A stretch of 64,000 nucleotides of DNA from contig NC_047492.1 of the NCBI RefSeq assembly GCF_002079055.1, positions 62,001 to 126,000 on the forward strand. The letters run 5' to 3'. Position 1 is the stretch's first letter; every line of letters starts with the position of its first letter. The position numbers and the translations under genes were made by a program. Positions 38,809-49,386 of this stretch are shown here, one piece after another. Below the pieces are notes generated by a model. It was given only the letters and a program-made list of their open reading frames with translations. It made no database searches and had not been told where the DNA came from. This stretch comes from Saccharomyces paradoxus (taxonomy: Eukaryota; Ascomycota; Saccharomycetes; Saccharomycetales; Saccharomycetaceae).

Positions 38809-40302
38809 CTATCTAGTTGGATGCCCGAGTTTCAAAATGTCCCTAATCGGATCCACCCAAATGTGATTGACCTGGTGCAGATTTATATTTATATGTGATA
38901 AGTCTTTCAATTTCGTGGAAATCATGTAGCGTAGATTGAGTACTAAACTTAGCGATCTCGTAGTCCGTAGTTGATACAAGATAGCTACAATCCCGATCAG
39001 CAAAGAAATCTTACCCCACTTGTTATATTTGGAGGGTAAAAAATGGCCAAGTCTTTGAACTAACGCCCTTGTTTTGGATCTGGCGGCGACACCACGATAC
39101 TTTTCTTTCTTGTAACGCTCGTTCATCTTTGTTTGTTCATTCAGATAGAAGATAATGGTGCTCATTTCGAAGCATCCTGGCTTCCCACAAGCTGTATTGA
39201 GTAACGTGCTATATTTGTTTAGACGCACCCGTTTCAAAGCTTTCTTGCTAGCTGTGGCCGAATCGTTTCTAGTTATTTGCAAGACTTCTTCCCAAAGCGG
39301 TTCATCATACAGTTTTTTTTGTAACACTGTTTGTATCACACCATGGCGCAGATCGAAATCATTCTCGAAGACATCAGAATTAGCTTCTATTTGTTTCAAG
39401 ATTTCAGACTCATTTTTTAATAGTAGGTTCTTGTATATGATCAAAGGTATATGCATAGATTGCAGAGATATCGTCATGTCGAATATTTGGAAAATAATCT
39501 TATGAAGGTTGGTGTCACCGCTATCTATTGGTTTCAAATTATGTGCAAAGATTGTCAGTATGGACCCAATAGCGAAAAGGGGTTCGTTTTCGTCAAATTT
39601 GAATATATTGTAGAATTTCATATTTGATTCCTTTATCAATGAAGAGATGACTCTCAACTGTTCAAATGAAAAGTCTAGCGAGTTCATCATGAAATCCCTC
39701 AGATATAATAATGTAAATGCTTCAATACAATAAAATAGCTTTTCCATATCAATTTCTTCTCGCAAGGAGAGGTTTTCTGATTCCAATTCCTTCTCTTCTA
39801 CGATGTCCCAACTAAAGCACATGATGAAAACAGAGACAATATCGTGGTAACCTTGGTAATAATTCAACGTTGGGTACTTTCTCAATACCCGAGTAATTAG
39901 CTCCACTAGCAGTTTTTTCAGCTGCAGTTTCAACTTCTTGTCGACAATTCCACCAAAGGATCTTTCTGCATCCAATATCACCTGGCCTTCATCCTTATGT
40001 TTCTCCACCGGCGTAACGTACTCCGCTGAATCATCAATAAGCAACTGCGACGCCAATAATTCATACCAGCAATCTTTTCTCAGTGAGTTGTTTACAAAAC
40101 CTAGGGGTCCCAAACCCATATACCTCAAAGCTCGAACATCCTTTTTCTCTAACAACCTCGATATAGCTTTTCCTTTATGTTCTTCTGCCTTTTCACTGTT
40201 AGAACGAATAAGCGATTCCAGACATGCATCGTAACCCTCTCTTACCAACGCATCTTTCTCGTGGCTGCTGTGGCTAGTATGGAATAATGACCTTAGTGAC
40301 AT
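38809..40302 (-). CDS. GYP8: Rab GTPase-activating protein Gyp8
   Basis: A 497-residue TBC-domain protein with a C-terminal membrane anchor (about 425-445, WGKISLLIGIVAILYQL). The TBC domain covers about 55-290; the glutamine finger is in LNYYQGYHDIVSVF, and the arginine-finger region is in the segment before it. Gyp8 acts on Ypt1 (also encoded here), Ypt31/32 and Sec4 in vitro. Orthologue of YFL027C; its human relative is TBC1D20, which also has a tail anchor. Confidence 0.95.
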   Translation of the reverse strand: MSLRSLFHTSHSSHEKDALVREGYDACLESLIRSNSEKAEEHKGKAISRLLEKKDVRALRYMGLGPLGFVNNSLRKDCWYELLASQLLIDDSAEYVTPVEKHKDEGQVILDAERSFGGIVDKKLKLQLKKLLVELITRVLRKYPTLNYYQGYHDIVSVFIMCFSWDIVEEKELESENLSLREEIDMEKLFYCIEAFTLLYLRDFMMNSLDFSFEQLRVISSLIKESNMKFYNIFKFDENEPLFAIGSILTIFAHNLKPIDSGDTNLHKIIFQIFDMTISLQSMHIPLIIYKNLLLKNESEILKQIEANSDVFENDFDLRHGVIQTVLQKKLYDEPLWEEVLQITRNDSATASKKALKRVRLNKYSTLLNTACGKPGCFEMSTIIFYLNEQTKMNERYKKEKYRGVAARSKTRALVQRLGHFLPSKYNKWGKISLLIGIVAILYQLRTTRSLSLVLNLRYMISTKLKDLSHININLHQVNHIWVDPIRDILKLGHPTR

Positions 40303-40738
40303 CGTAATTTGTTAGGTTGGTTTGTTCTATGTCATCTCTTGCATTTCTCTCTTTATCTCTTTACTTTGCCAATTGAAGATAATGTCCCCTCCCCAAGAGA
40401 AAAACGAAAAATTTAGTTACGAAACCTCAATAAGCTTTTATCACCAAAAAATCAAGATAAAGAACATAGAAGGAACTGTAGAATGGCCTGGCTCGATTAC
40501 CGGGTGTCCGCCAAAACGCATTATCACAAAGTTGTAGTGCCCGAATAGGTGCTGCAATCCATCAATATACGTTTTGATATGTGACAAAATATCTCCTGAG
40601 TAAGACAGCCTAGTACAAATGAAAAGAACCACACTGCTTTACAATAAAACAACGGTACCCACTAAGAATTCAGGCAGGCTGTCGCACATGCTGCTTGATA
40701 CCTGTGCCTGGTAGTTCGCAGGTTGAAGTTTTTTCAGC

Positions 40739-40769
40739 CATGTATATTTCCTAATTGGGTAAATACATG
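40739..40769. promoter_or_regulatory. a-specific gene operator (alpha2-Mcm1) of STE2
   Basis: A 31-bp near-palindrome: alpha2 half sites CATGTA and TACATG at the ends and the Mcm1 site TTTCCTAATTGGGTAAA in the centre. It is 204 bp before the STE2 start. In alpha cells alpha2 and Mcm1 repress STE2 through this element; in a cells Mcm1 alone activates. It differs from the S. cerevisiae operator at a couple of bases only. Confidence 0.95.
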
Positions 40770-40770
40770 A

Positions 40771-40777
40771 TGAAACA
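40771..40777 (+). promoter_or_regulatory. Pheromone response element (Ste12)
   Basis: TGAAACA, the consensus site of Ste12, directly next to the Mcm1-alpha2 operator of STE2. This arrangement gives pheromone induction in a cells. Confidence 0.8.
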
Positions 40778-40972
40778 CATATGAAAAAAAAAGCTTTTCT
40801 ACATATTCGAGGGTTTTTTTCTGTTGGTGGATACTATTTAAGAAGTGTTACAAGTACCTCATATTGAATTCAAAGGAATACGATATTATTTTCCTTTCAC
40901 TCGCTTTAGCTACAATTTTAATTGGTTACTAAATAATGCACCATTAAGAACAACTGTATCCAAGAAGCAAAA

Positions 40973-42265
40973 ATGTCTGATGCAGCTCCTTCATTGAGCG
41001 ATCTATTCTATGATCCAACGTATAATCCTGGTCAGAGCTCCATCAACTACACTTCCATATATGGCAACGGAACTACCATCACGTTCGATGAGTTACAAGG
41101 CCTAGTCAACAGTACTGTTACTCAGGCTATTATGTTCGGGGTCAGGTGTGGTGCAGCTGCCTTGACTCTGATTGTCATGTGGATGATATCAAGAAGCAGG
41201 AAAACGCCAATTTTCATTATCAACCAAGTTTCATTATTTTTGATCATTCTGCATTCTGCACTCTATTTTAAATATTTACTGTCTAATTACTCTTCAGTGA
41301 CTTATGCTCTCACCGGATTTCCTCAGTTCATCAGTAGAGGTGATGTTCATGTATATGGTGCTACAAATATTATTCAGGTACTGCTGGTGGCTTCTATTGA
41401 GACTTCGCTAGTGTTTCAGATCAAAGTCATTTTCACGGGTGACAACTTCAAGAGAATAGGTTTGATGTTGACATCAATATCTTTCACTTTAGGTATTGCT
41501 ACAGTGGCCATGTATTTTGTAAGTGCTGTTAAAGGTATGATTGTAACTTATAATGATGTTAGTGCCACCCAGGATAAATACTTCAATGCATCCACAATCT
41601 TACTTGCATCTTCAATAAACTTCATGTCATTCGTCCTGGTAGTTAAATTGATTCTGGCCGTTAGATCAAGAAGGTTCCTCGGTCTCAAACAGTTCGATAG
41701 TTTCCATATTTTACTTATAATGTCGTTTCAATCTTTGCTGGTTCCATCAGTGATATTCATCCTCGCATACAGTTTGAAACCAAACCAGGGTACAGATGTA
41801 CTAACTACCGTTGCCACATTACTAGCTGTTTTGTCTTTACCACTATCGTCAATGTGGGCCACAGCTGCCAATAACTCATCCAAAACGAACACAATCACTT
41901 CAGACTTTACGACATCTACAGATAGATTCTATCCAGGCACATTGTCTAGTTTTCAAACTGACAGTATCAACAATGATGCTAAAAGCAGCCTTAGAAGTAG
42001 ATTGTATGATCTATATCCTAGAAGGAAAGAATTAACATCAGATAAACATTCAGAAAGAACTTTTGTTGCTGAGGCTGCGAATGACATAGAGAAAAATCAG
42101 TTTTATCAGTTGCCGACACCCACGAGTTCAAAAAATACAAGGATAGGACCGTTTGCTGATACAAGTTATAAAGAGGGAGATATCGAACCAGTCAACATGT
42201 ATACCCCCGATACAGCTGCTGATGAGGAAGCGAGAAAATTTTGGACTGAAGATAATGATAATTAA
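40973..42265 (+). CDS. STE2: Alpha-factor pheromone receptor Ste2
   Basis: A 430-residue class D G-protein coupled receptor expressed in a cells. It has an extracellular N-terminus with NXS/T sites, seven transmembrane helices (about 50-300), the GIVIF-like dimer region, and a long cytosolic tail with the endocytic SINNDAKSS signal region. The helix 6 PSVIFILAYSLKP stretch with its key Pro is conserved. The tail ends WTEDNDN, shorter by one residue than that of S. cerevisiae. About 20 substitutions against my memory of the S288C protein show that this is another species. Confidence 0.98.
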   Translation: MSDAAPSLSDLFYDPTYNPGQSSINYTSIYGNGTTITFDELQGLVNSTVTQAIMFGVRCGAAALTLIVMWMISRSRKTPIFIINQVSLFLIILHSALYFKYLLSNYSSVTYALTGFPQFISRGDVHVYGATNIIQVLLVASIETSLVFQIKVIFTGDNFKRIGLMLTSISFTLGIATVAMYFVSAVKGMIVTYNDVSATQDKYFNASTILLASSINFMSFVLVVKLILAVRSRRFLGLKQFDSFHILLIMSFQSLLVPSVIFILAYSLKPNQGTDVLTTVATLLAVLSLPLSSMWATAANNSSKTNTITSDFTTSTDRFYPGTLSSFQTDSINNDAKSSLRSRLYDLYPRRKELTSDKHSERTFVAEAANDIEKNQFYQLPTPTSSKNTRIGPFADTSYKEGDIEPVNMYTPDTAADEEARKFWTEDNDN

Positions 42266-42539
42266 TGATCAAGATTTTGCGGGTTTGGAAAAGCAATTCG
42301 TGACCTCTGGTATAAATTTACCATTAGATTAAGTTACTCAGTAAATGCGCATCATTCTCTATAAAAAAAAATGGCCTTTTCTTTCTTTTTGATAATATTT
42401 AAACTCCTTTACATAATAAAAACCCCATGAATAGTCGTAGAGACCACCTTTAGTTTTACGGGTTCAAGCTTTTATTTTCCTTGATTTAGAACTTTGTAAG
42501 GCAATAAATGCAGTGATTTTTTTTCATTGGATTATAATT

Positions 42540-45500
42540 CTAATGAATTGATTCGAAGAATAGCAACCAGGCACATATTATATTTACCAGATGGTGTATC
42601 CAGTACAAGTTTCTTATTCCATAAATGAAGCTGAAAACCGTTAGGTACACGAATAAAATGACCGTGATTGTACCATCTAACGAGCCTATTGGTGTGCTCT
42701 TTGGCATCTTGAAAACCGAATTATTTCCAACCAAAAAAATAATTGGTGCTACTGCTAGGATATTATGATGGGACCTGAATGAAGTTTCCCATTTAATGGC
42801 AACGTTATGCAAGAAAACAATAATGATAGGAATGTTAATGGCACTAACAAACAGTAAAAGCATGAGCAACGTCATATTATAATTTCGCAAGTTCGTTTTT
42901 TGCTCGCAGTTTGATACTTGTAATAGCGCTATTCTAATGCAGGTAGCGATTTGGATTATTAATGTGATAACAAACGCCATCTGGTACGGTATGTAAAGAA
43001 ATATCAACAGTAATAAAAGCATCGATGCCATTAATCTTTCCTTACCATACACTTTAGGTTCAATTGTATCAAAAGACTCTTTACTTTCAGTGCTTCCGTT
43101 TGATAGTTTCCGTTGAAAGAAAGTTACTAATGTTTCCAAAGATCCAAAAACCCTAGAAACTAGCGCCAGTAACCCAACTGTCATAATCCCAAAGAGTATT
43201 CCAATAGTTGACATAAACCAATCTCTAATCCCCAAATAATAAAAATTTGCATGCATGTGTCTTTTGGATAGCAGAAATGGATAATTCAAACCGACGGGAT
43301 CCAAGAAATAAAGTATTCGTTGTACCAACTTATTATTAACTGTGGGCGAAGCTAAGAAAAGTGTAAAAAACATGAATACTCCATGCTTTTTCAAAATGTA
43401 GCCTAGAGTGCTGTCAAAGGAAGGAAATTCAGATGTCTTATTGTACCAGTAAAACTGATATGCCAAGATGAGTGCAATAAACGCGACCGGAAAAGATGCA
43501 AGTGCTAATCTGTATCTGATAAAAAGCATTTTTAAAGTCAAAGACCAATTAATGGTCATTTTTGCCTCCAGAGACATTCCCGGTGGAACAAAAAAACTTA
43601 ATTGTAGTGATCTTGGTTCGCTTTCATTTAATGGGATAAACGGTGCTACGTTGTGCATATTTATATCGAGGCTGTTGTTCAGAATATTTAAATGCCATTT
43701 AGTCTCGAATGGTTCGTGAACCCATTGCCTTATGAAAGGTTGAAACAATGCCTCGTCGGCCGCTACGCTTCCGTTGCCTGTGTCAATCTTCGTTTCCAAT
43801 TTATACGATAGTAAAGAATCCCACAAGTTATCGAAACTTATAACTTGCTCAATATCTTTCCCATTCAAGTGCAGTTTTTCTCCAAAGAGCAATATTTGAG
43901 AAGGTGTAGTTTTGGTAACTTGGACGTTGGATGTGTTGCACAACAACGCCAAAAGAAAACCTTGATTTTCCCCCATATCTTCTTGTTCAGAAAACTCACC
44001 GTAAGTAGGTTTGCTTATTATTAGGTAGTCATACCTCTGTAGTATGTTTTTGCCAATACTAACAGCCTTAAACGGATTTTTTCCCTCTCCAAAAGAAGAA
44101 TTAGCTGCGAATTGAGTATCTTTTGAAGACCTGGGCACTGTTAGAATACTATCAGCAGCTGTTGTGCAACTTAGGTTCATGGAATCTTTACAGAAATAGA
44201 TCATGGGCATATCTAGGCTAGTTAACAACGTGAAATGCAGGTGCTCCGTGGAGGAGATGTTACTTGGAATATTTATTTTTGTATAATTATTGTGCCACTT
44301 TTCAAGGCTAAACATTGCAATATCTAGAACGTCGTTCGTTTCCAAAGTGGAGTAATCAGAAAAGAAGTTGTCACTAAATTCTTGTAAGTTTTCTTGAGGA
44401 TAATTCAACTTACTATTCACCAATGAGTAGTCTTCGAACCCCGAAAGCAATAGTTTTCTTGCAGTTTGTAATCTCTGATCCAATGGCTTAACTTTTTCAG
44501 GCTTGGAGGCATCTACACTTTCCAATAATAGGCGCGCTAGCACTTCTCTTAATTGTTTACACCAAACAATGGCCAAATGATCAATTGGAGTCCAAACATC
44601 TGGAATAGTAGTTGTGAAGCTCGTGAACCCGTTGTCTAAACTAACCAAATCCTCTACGGATGCATAATCTGCAGGTAAAGTAGTATCCAATATACCACCT
44701 GTAATGGAAACCAGTGAAATATTCTTTGAGAAAAAAGAATCGTTTTGGGATAACTGATCCCTCCAGTATTCGTTTGTATTTTTGTAAAGTTTTAGAATGT
44801 CACCATCAAAAGTTACTGGTGAAGCAGCATGAGGTGAGGATAAAGTCAATATAGTGCATATACTTCCTGGTATGTGGTTCTTTAAAGTTAGCATGACCCT
44901 CGATACAATACCGCCCATGGAATGTCCCACGATAATGACTGACTGTGGAATTGGATGTGGGTAATCAGGAGTCCTTTCGTAAAGAGATAAGATGTACCTG
45001 ATCGCGTCATTTAGGTATTCAGCTTGATCAAGCATTGTTTTACCATGAAATGCGGTGAAGTCTTCATTGAAATCTGCCGTAAAGAAGTCCAAATTCTGCA
45101 CGTTTTCGTTACTCAAAGTTGCCCTGGTATCAAAATCAAAGTATAAGTTGGAACAAGCGGAAGCAATTGATCTAGATTGCCTAAAAGAGCCTGCATTTCC
45201 GGGTATGAAAAGTACAGGGATACCATCAAGTTGCAACTCGTCACCATTTAAAGGTCCTCGGTCTACGCCTTGTTCTCGATATAAGTAAAGATGATACTTG
45301 TGTGCCAATGGTGTATACCTTTCGTCAAATCCATCGATCCTTGCGTAGGATGGATACATATAAATAGACTTACACTGAGGAGCATCTGCACCGTTAAAAG
45401 GTTTGAGTAACGATATCAATAAAAGCGAGCAAATGCATAAAATGCCAAGAATAGAGAAAAGGCGGTATGTGTATGGTTTTTTGGCTGTCTTATCATTGTT

Positions 45501-45626
45501 TTTATATTTGGAGGAAGCTTTATCCTGGTCTTCACGAGAAGCGAGTACTCTCGAGTAGTGACCAGATGGGTTAACTTTATTAATTATGGGTCGCGTAATA
45601 CCACTAACTAATCTCCTGATACCCAT
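42540..45626 (-). CDS. BST1: GPI inositol deacylase Bst1
   Basis: A 1028-residue ER membrane protein that removes the acyl chain from the inositol of GPI anchors and so allows export of GPI proteins to the Golgi. An N-terminal membrane anchor (about 53-73) is followed by a lumenal lipase domain with [10 protein letters not shown], the Ser of which is the nucleophile, and by several C-terminal transmembrane helices (from about 690). Many lumenal N-glycosylation sites. Orthologue of YFL025C and of mammalian PGAP1; length within one residue of S. cerevisiae. Confidence 0.96.
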   Translation of the reverse strand: MGIRRLVSGITRPIINKVNPSGHYSRVLASREDQDKASSKYKNNDKTAKKPYTYRLFSILGILCICSLLLISLLKPFNGADAPQCKSIYMYPSYARIDGFDERYTPLAHKYHLYLYREQGVDRGPLNGDELQLDGIPVLFIPGNAGSFRQSRSIASACSNLYFDFDTRATLSNENVQNLDFFTADFNEDFTAFHGKTMLDQAEYLNDAIRYILSLYERTPDYPHPIPQSVIIVGHSMGGIVSRVMLTLKNHIPGSICTILTLSSPHAASPVTFDGDILKLYKNTNEYWRDQLSQNDSFFSKNISLVSITGGILDTTLPADYASVEDLVSLDNGFTSFTTTIPDVWTPIDHLAIVWCKQLREVLARLLLESVDASKPEKVKPLDQRLQTARKLLLSGFEDYSLVNSKLNYPQENLQEFSDNFFSDYSTLETNDVLDIAMFSLEKWHNNYTKINIPSNISSTEHLHFTLLTSLDMPMIYFCKDSMNLSCTTAADSILTVPRSSKDTQFAANSSFGEGKNPFKAVSIGKNILQRYDYLIISKPTYGEFSEQEDMGENQGFLLALLCNTSNVQVTKTTPSQILLFGEKLHLNGKDIEQVISFDNLWDSLLSYKLETKIDTGNGSVAADEALFQPFIRQWVHEPFETKWHLNILNNSLDINMHNVAPFIPLNESEPRSLQLSFFVPPGMSLEAKMTINWSLTLKMLFIRYRLALASFPVAFIALILAYQFYWYNKTSEFPSFDSTLGYILKKHGVFMFFTLFLASPTVNNKLVQRILYFLDPVGLNYPFLLSKRHMHANFYYLGIRDWFMSTIGILFGIMTVGLLALVSRVFGSLETLVTFFQRKLSNGSTESKESFDTIEPKVYGKERLMASMLLLLLIFLYIPYQMAFVITLIIQIATCIRIALLQVSNCEQKTNLRNYNMTLLMLLLFVSAINIPIIIVFLHNVAIKWETSFRSHHNILAVAPIIFLVGNNSVFKMPKSTPIGSLDGTITVILFVYLTVFSFIYGIRNLYWIHHLVNIICAWLLFFESIH

Positions 45627-46238
45627 AACGAAATGAGAATTATTTTATAAGGGGTTAGCCTAAGATATAGGCCAATGTTTTAGAAGTATAGGGGAGTATT
45701 TCTAGTGTGGCTTTATCATTAGATTGGAATGCACAGAATGTGTTGAGATTCCATTTTTACTTTTTCTTGTTATGATTTGGTAATATTTGAAACTTTTCTC
45801 AGAATTCGCGCCATATAGAAAAGTGGATAATGAAAAATGCATTTATTTAAAATTAAAGGTACCTTATGAGTTATGCAATTGTCTATATAAGAGTATGAAT
45901 CTAACTTAAATACATCAAGCATTAGTGATGAAATCGTGTGAAAAATCGAAAGATTACAATAAATGGTGTGAAATGGAAAATAAAAAAGGGGAAATATGAA
46001 GTCTTGTGAAAATGGTAATATTACAACTGGATTATACTCGCTATTTTCCTCCTGGAAGTTCGATTTTTTGAAGATAGTTTTTTTTATTATTATTATTAAG
46101 TTATTGGTGTTCATTTTGGCAATTTGCCTCTTCAATAATATTGTCTCGACTTTCATTTGTAAACTTTGAATATCGGGGGGTTTTTTTTAATGCCAATGTG
46201 TAGAAAATGTATTTGAGGGAGGTATAAAGTTGTCCTGC
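45627..46238. other. Intergenic region BST1 - EPL1
   Basis: A 612-bp spacer between two minus-strand genes, strongly AT-rich. It should hold the BST1 promoter and the EPL1 3' end. A minus-strand 128-codon frame (45770-46156) is Ile/Phe/Asn-rich as expected for translated AT-rich DNA and shows no family features. No sites recognised. Confidence 0.55.
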
Positions 46239-48752
46239 TCATGATGAATTTTTCTGCGTTATTGAAGAGTTTTGTTTAGCTTCCGAGTTGATCAACGAAT
46301 CATTCAATTTTTTCAGGGAGTTCGAGGAATTTGAATTATTATTTTGGGATTTCTGCTTTTGTTGTTGTTGTTGTTGTTGCTGTTGTTGCTGTTGTTGTTG
46401 CTGCTGCTGCTGTTGTTGCTGTTGTTGTAAATGTTGTATATGCTTCTGTTTCAATCTGGTGATGTAGTCTCTACGGTACTTGATGGTGGCTTCCCTTAAT
46501 TGCTCATAGGATTTCGTGCCCAACATGGTGCCGAATCTAATCACTTGAGTATCATTTGAAATTTGGTTAAGTCTTGCCGGTTCATCCGAAAACTTGATGC
46601 CATATTCATTTCGTGGTGAATCATACTTCCACTTATCGTAAAGTCTGACGAATTCGTCATATTTGGAATCATAAACATTTATCGAGTTAGTGTCGTTATT
46701 ACCTTTTCTTGAATATTGTTCTTCTTCGATTGAATCGAAATCCACAAAATCCATTAAAGAACAAGCGGACTTGGCCGACGATGTTGTATAATTTGGCATA
46801 CGATCAATATATTGAACATTGGATCTACCAATTCTCTTCCTGAATTTTATTGGGTATTCTCTCGAATGGATTTCCAAATTTTCTTGGAATGGGTCATACA
46901 GTTCAGTTTTTTTTATTCTTCTGGTATTCAAGTTGTTATTATCATTGTTCCTCGAGCGGCCATTTGAATCATATATTCTGATATCATCAGAGATTCCTTT
47001 CAAGTATTCTGCCAAATGCGCAGAATAAAAAGATCTATCTATCTGGAAATTAGATGACGCGATAGATGCAAATGGAATATTACTGGTCGAAAAATCTTTA
47101 GGTAACGACATGTCAAATACCGGATTAAAGGGATCATCCGTTAAGTTGAAAAAGACGTCTGCGTCTTCAATTTTCCGCTTCTCCATCTTCTCCTGGACAA
47201 ACTTCCTTGCATTTTTTTCTTTGCTGTTTAATAGAGCATCTACATCTTCCAATACAATATCAGGGATTTTCGAAGATGGTAGTTTGACATAAACATGGGA
47301 TGTTATTGGCTGCGATGTTGAAGAAGAGGATGCGTTTAAGAGTTGTTTGTCGCTTTCAGACTTAAGCGCATTTTGCTGCTGTTGTTGTTGTTGTAATAGT
47401 TGCTGCTGTTGCTGCTTAGAAAGCCTAGAAGATTTGTCTTCAAGTTGGTTATTCCTTTTATTATTCTTTGCCTTCGCAGCGGCCGCAGCGGCTGCTGCTC
47501 TTTTAAGTTCAGCTTTCCTCAGTTCAGCCTCCCTTTGTTCGACTGTGACAATCGCAGGACGTTTTCTCTTGTGGTTGATCAAGTCATCGTCTTCTCCACT
47601 AATGTTCAAAGATCTCTTCAAATTCTTAATTTGTACCCGTTGATCGAATATTTTCAACTCATCATTAATCCAATTTAGGGAAACATTTTCACGTTTAGCA
47701 ACAAGCAGAGCCAACTCCTTGGCGTTCTTCAATTCCTGGTGCAACGCCCTTAAACGTTGACTGTTTAAGATATCTATTCGTCTTGTTTTCCGCGGATGTC
47801 TCACCTCTCTTCTTCTGAAACAGACGTAGGGATCAATCTCTTCTTTTTCACCCGGCCTTTCAAATTTCAGCTGCGGGAAAATTTCGTACCCGTTAACTTC
47901 AATTTTCCTTTCTCTCCAATAATCGTAAATTTTAGAGCCGAACTTCTCTATCAGCTGAATTAAAGGTCTCGTTTTCATTTGAGAAACGGGGTCGAATTGT
48001 GTGATAAAATGAGTTTTATGAGAATTTATCTCATGGTTCAACTGGTTTCTGAGATTGGAATCAGCCATATCTGATTTTACCAATGTGGGCTTCAATTCTT
48101 CAAAAGAAAGTATACTTTCCGGATCCATACTTAAAAAAGGTTGACGGTCGTGAATAGCATGTTCAAAACTCGCACAAAGAATTTCAAATTCGTCTTCAGT
48201 TAATATGTCTGATGAACCTTTGTTGACTTGTTCGTTTAAAAAGGTCTCATCTCTTTCATCCATGTTGTAGTTGGTACCACAGCAATCCTCCACAGTGGCA
48301 GAAAATTTGATGTAGCTAGTGGTCTCCTGGAAATTGCCCGTATAAAACTTATTATATTCATTCCAAGTCATAGAAGCATCTGGGGTTGGAATATAATCCT
48401 TGTGCTTTGTATGACCAGAACCCATTTGTAATATTCGATGCAAATGGACTTCCTTTTCTTCATTTTTCTCCACACCAGTTTCGATCTCAACCACCTCTCT
48501 CTGTTGCAATTCATCCTTATCCAGATGCTTTAAATCATTAGGCAGATAGATTTTAAGATGTTGCTTCACAGATATCTTACGATGTCTAAATCGACTATTA
48601 CTGCTGCCAGCGCTGGCTCCAGCACCAGAGTCGCCTTTCGAAAGTGAATCGAGGTCCTCATCGTGCGCACTTCTAGAACCGGACCGCCTAGTGCTTCTGC
48701 CAGATTTATGCGAACCATCATTGATTTCTATAGCGTTTGAAGGTGTCGGCAT
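46239..48752 (-). CDS. EPL1: Enhancer of polycomb-like Epl1, NuA4 scaffold
   Basis: An 837-residue subunit of the NuA4 and Piccolo histone acetyltransferase complexes. The N-terminal basic region and EPcA domain (about 45-400, with [17 protein letters not shown] and [17 protein letters not shown]) bind Esa1, Yng2 and nucleosomes. A poly-Ala run, two Gln runs (after residue 440 and near the C-terminus) and Asn-rich parts mark the rest. The C-terminal half contacts Tra1 and actin-Arp4. The Gln run near the end is 23 residues, longer than average and probably variable. Actin, encoded in this window, is a NuA4 subunit too. Confidence 0.96.
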   Translation of the reverse strand: MPTPSNAIEINDGSHKSGRSTRRSGSRSAHDEDLDSLSKGDSGAGASAGSSNSRFRHRKISVKQHLKIYLPNDLKHLDKDELQQREVVEIETGVEKNEEKEVHLHRILQMGSGHTKHKDYIPTPDASMTWNEYNKFYTGNFQETTSYIKFSATVEDCCGTNYNMDERDETFLNEQVNKGSSDILTEDEFEILCASFEHAIHDRQPFLSMDPESILSFEELKPTLVKSDMADSNLRNQLNHEINSHKTHFITQFDPVSQMKTRPLIQLIEKFGSKIYDYWRERKIEVNGYEIFPQLKFERPGEKEEIDPYVCFRRREVRHPRKTRRIDILNSQRLRALHQELKNAKELALLVAKRENVSLNWINDELKIFDQRVQIKNLKRSLNISGEDDDLINHKRKRPAIVTVEQREAELRKAELKRAAAAAAAAKAKNNKRNNQLEDKSSRLSKQQQQQLLQQQQQQQNALKSESDKQLLNASSSSTSQPITSHVYVKLPSSKIPDIVLEDVDALLNSKEKNARKFVQEKMEKRKIEDADVFFNLTDDPFNPVFDMSLPKDFSTSNIPFASIASSNFQIDRSFYSAHLAEYLKGISDDIRIYDSNGRSRNNDNNNLNTRRIKKTELYDPFQENLEIHSREYPIKFRKRIGRSNVQYIDRMPNYTTSSAKSACSLMDFVDFDSIEEEQYSRKGNNDTNSINVYDSKYDEFVRLYDKWKYDSPRNEYGIKFSDEPARLNQISNDTQVIRFGTMLGTKSYEQLREATIKYRRDYITRLKQKHIQHLQQQQQQQQQQQQQQQQQQQQQQQKQKSQNNNSNSSNSLKKLNDSLINSEAKQNSSITQKNSS
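46359..46427 (-). repeat. EPL1: CAG/CAA repeat coding for Gln23 in EPL1
   Basis: Twenty-three codons for Gln in a row, a mix of CAA and CAG (plus-strand TTG/CTG units), near the EPL1 C-terminus. The mixture of codons reduces slippage, yet length should differ between strains and species. Confidence 0.92.
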
Positions 48753-49386
48753 GGTTATTATTGTTATTTGCTATTGTTATTACTATCCTCTATAATCACG
48801 TGACTATGTTGTTACCCTAGGGCGTGTTATTCTTTTTTGAGTTAACTTGAAGTCCGCTGTCGCCGTACAATGTGAGAATATGGATAAAAGGAGGGCGAGG
48901 GTGGCAAAAAGAGGAGTCAAAAATAGATAGCGTTTGTTTTATTATAGCAGCTCAAAGGAACGCGTTATGGTGTAATAATATTGCGAGTGTCTAACGACCA
49001 CCAGAATACGAGCACAGTTTTGGCTGTTTTTGCAAACTTTTTTGCTTTTGTGTAGTAGGCCTTTCACGGGTATCGCTTGTATACTATGCCATGTGATATG
49101 TAGTGGTACAATTTTGTGGTCGGATCGTGCTTTTGCCACCCGCGGCCGACCGAGAAAATTTTTTATTCTTTTCTGGTTCCTCGCTTACTCCTGCAGTATG
49201 AGTGCCAACCATGGTGAGCGAATATGGAATGAAATAGCGATATACGGGTAATATTAATTTATGGGTGTTTTGAAATTTATTTTCAGAGGATTGGCGATGA
49301 GCTGCTGTTAAAGGTTCTAACAGCCAGTGTTGTATGTATCTTCTGTAATACTTATAGTGTATGGGCATCCTCAGGTTGTAATAACT
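48753..49386. other. Divergent promoter region EPL1 - BUD27
   Basis: A 634-bp spacer. It holds TCACGTGA (48796-48803) close to EPL1, an RRPE-like GAAAATTTTTT (49154-49164) and a PAC motif (49294-49303) on the BUD27 side. The short open frames here lie on both strands in the same place and have no family features. Confidence 0.6.
49294..49303 (+). promoter_or_regulatory. PAC motif before BUD27
   Basis: GCGATGAGCT matches the PAC element (GCGATGAGMT) of ribosome biogenesis genes, bound by Dot6/Tod6, 84 bp before the BUD27 start. With the RRPE-like sequence 130 bp further up this is the standard promoter of the Ribi regulon. Confidence 0.7.

Larger units (their letters stand above)
40303..40972. 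other. Divergent promoter region GYP8 - STE2
   Basis: A 670-bp spacer. The STE2 side holds the a-specific operator and a pheromone response element, listed separately, and a T-rich stretch and TATTTAAG (40847) that may serve as TATA. Two overlapping open frames on opposite strands (40322-40632) have no family features and I treat them as chance. Confidence 0.65.

Noticed and set aside
40322-40632. Two opposite frames in the GYP8-STE2 spacer
   Set aside because: They overlap each other on opposite strands, are short and have no family features; the region is promoter DNA.
45770-46156. 128-codon minus-strand frame between BST1 and EPL1
   Set aside because: Composition is what AT-rich DNA gives on translation; no motif, no match known to me.
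49030-49368. Short frames in the EPL1-BUD27 spacer
   Set aside because: Overlapping on both strands and covering promoter motifs; no family features.
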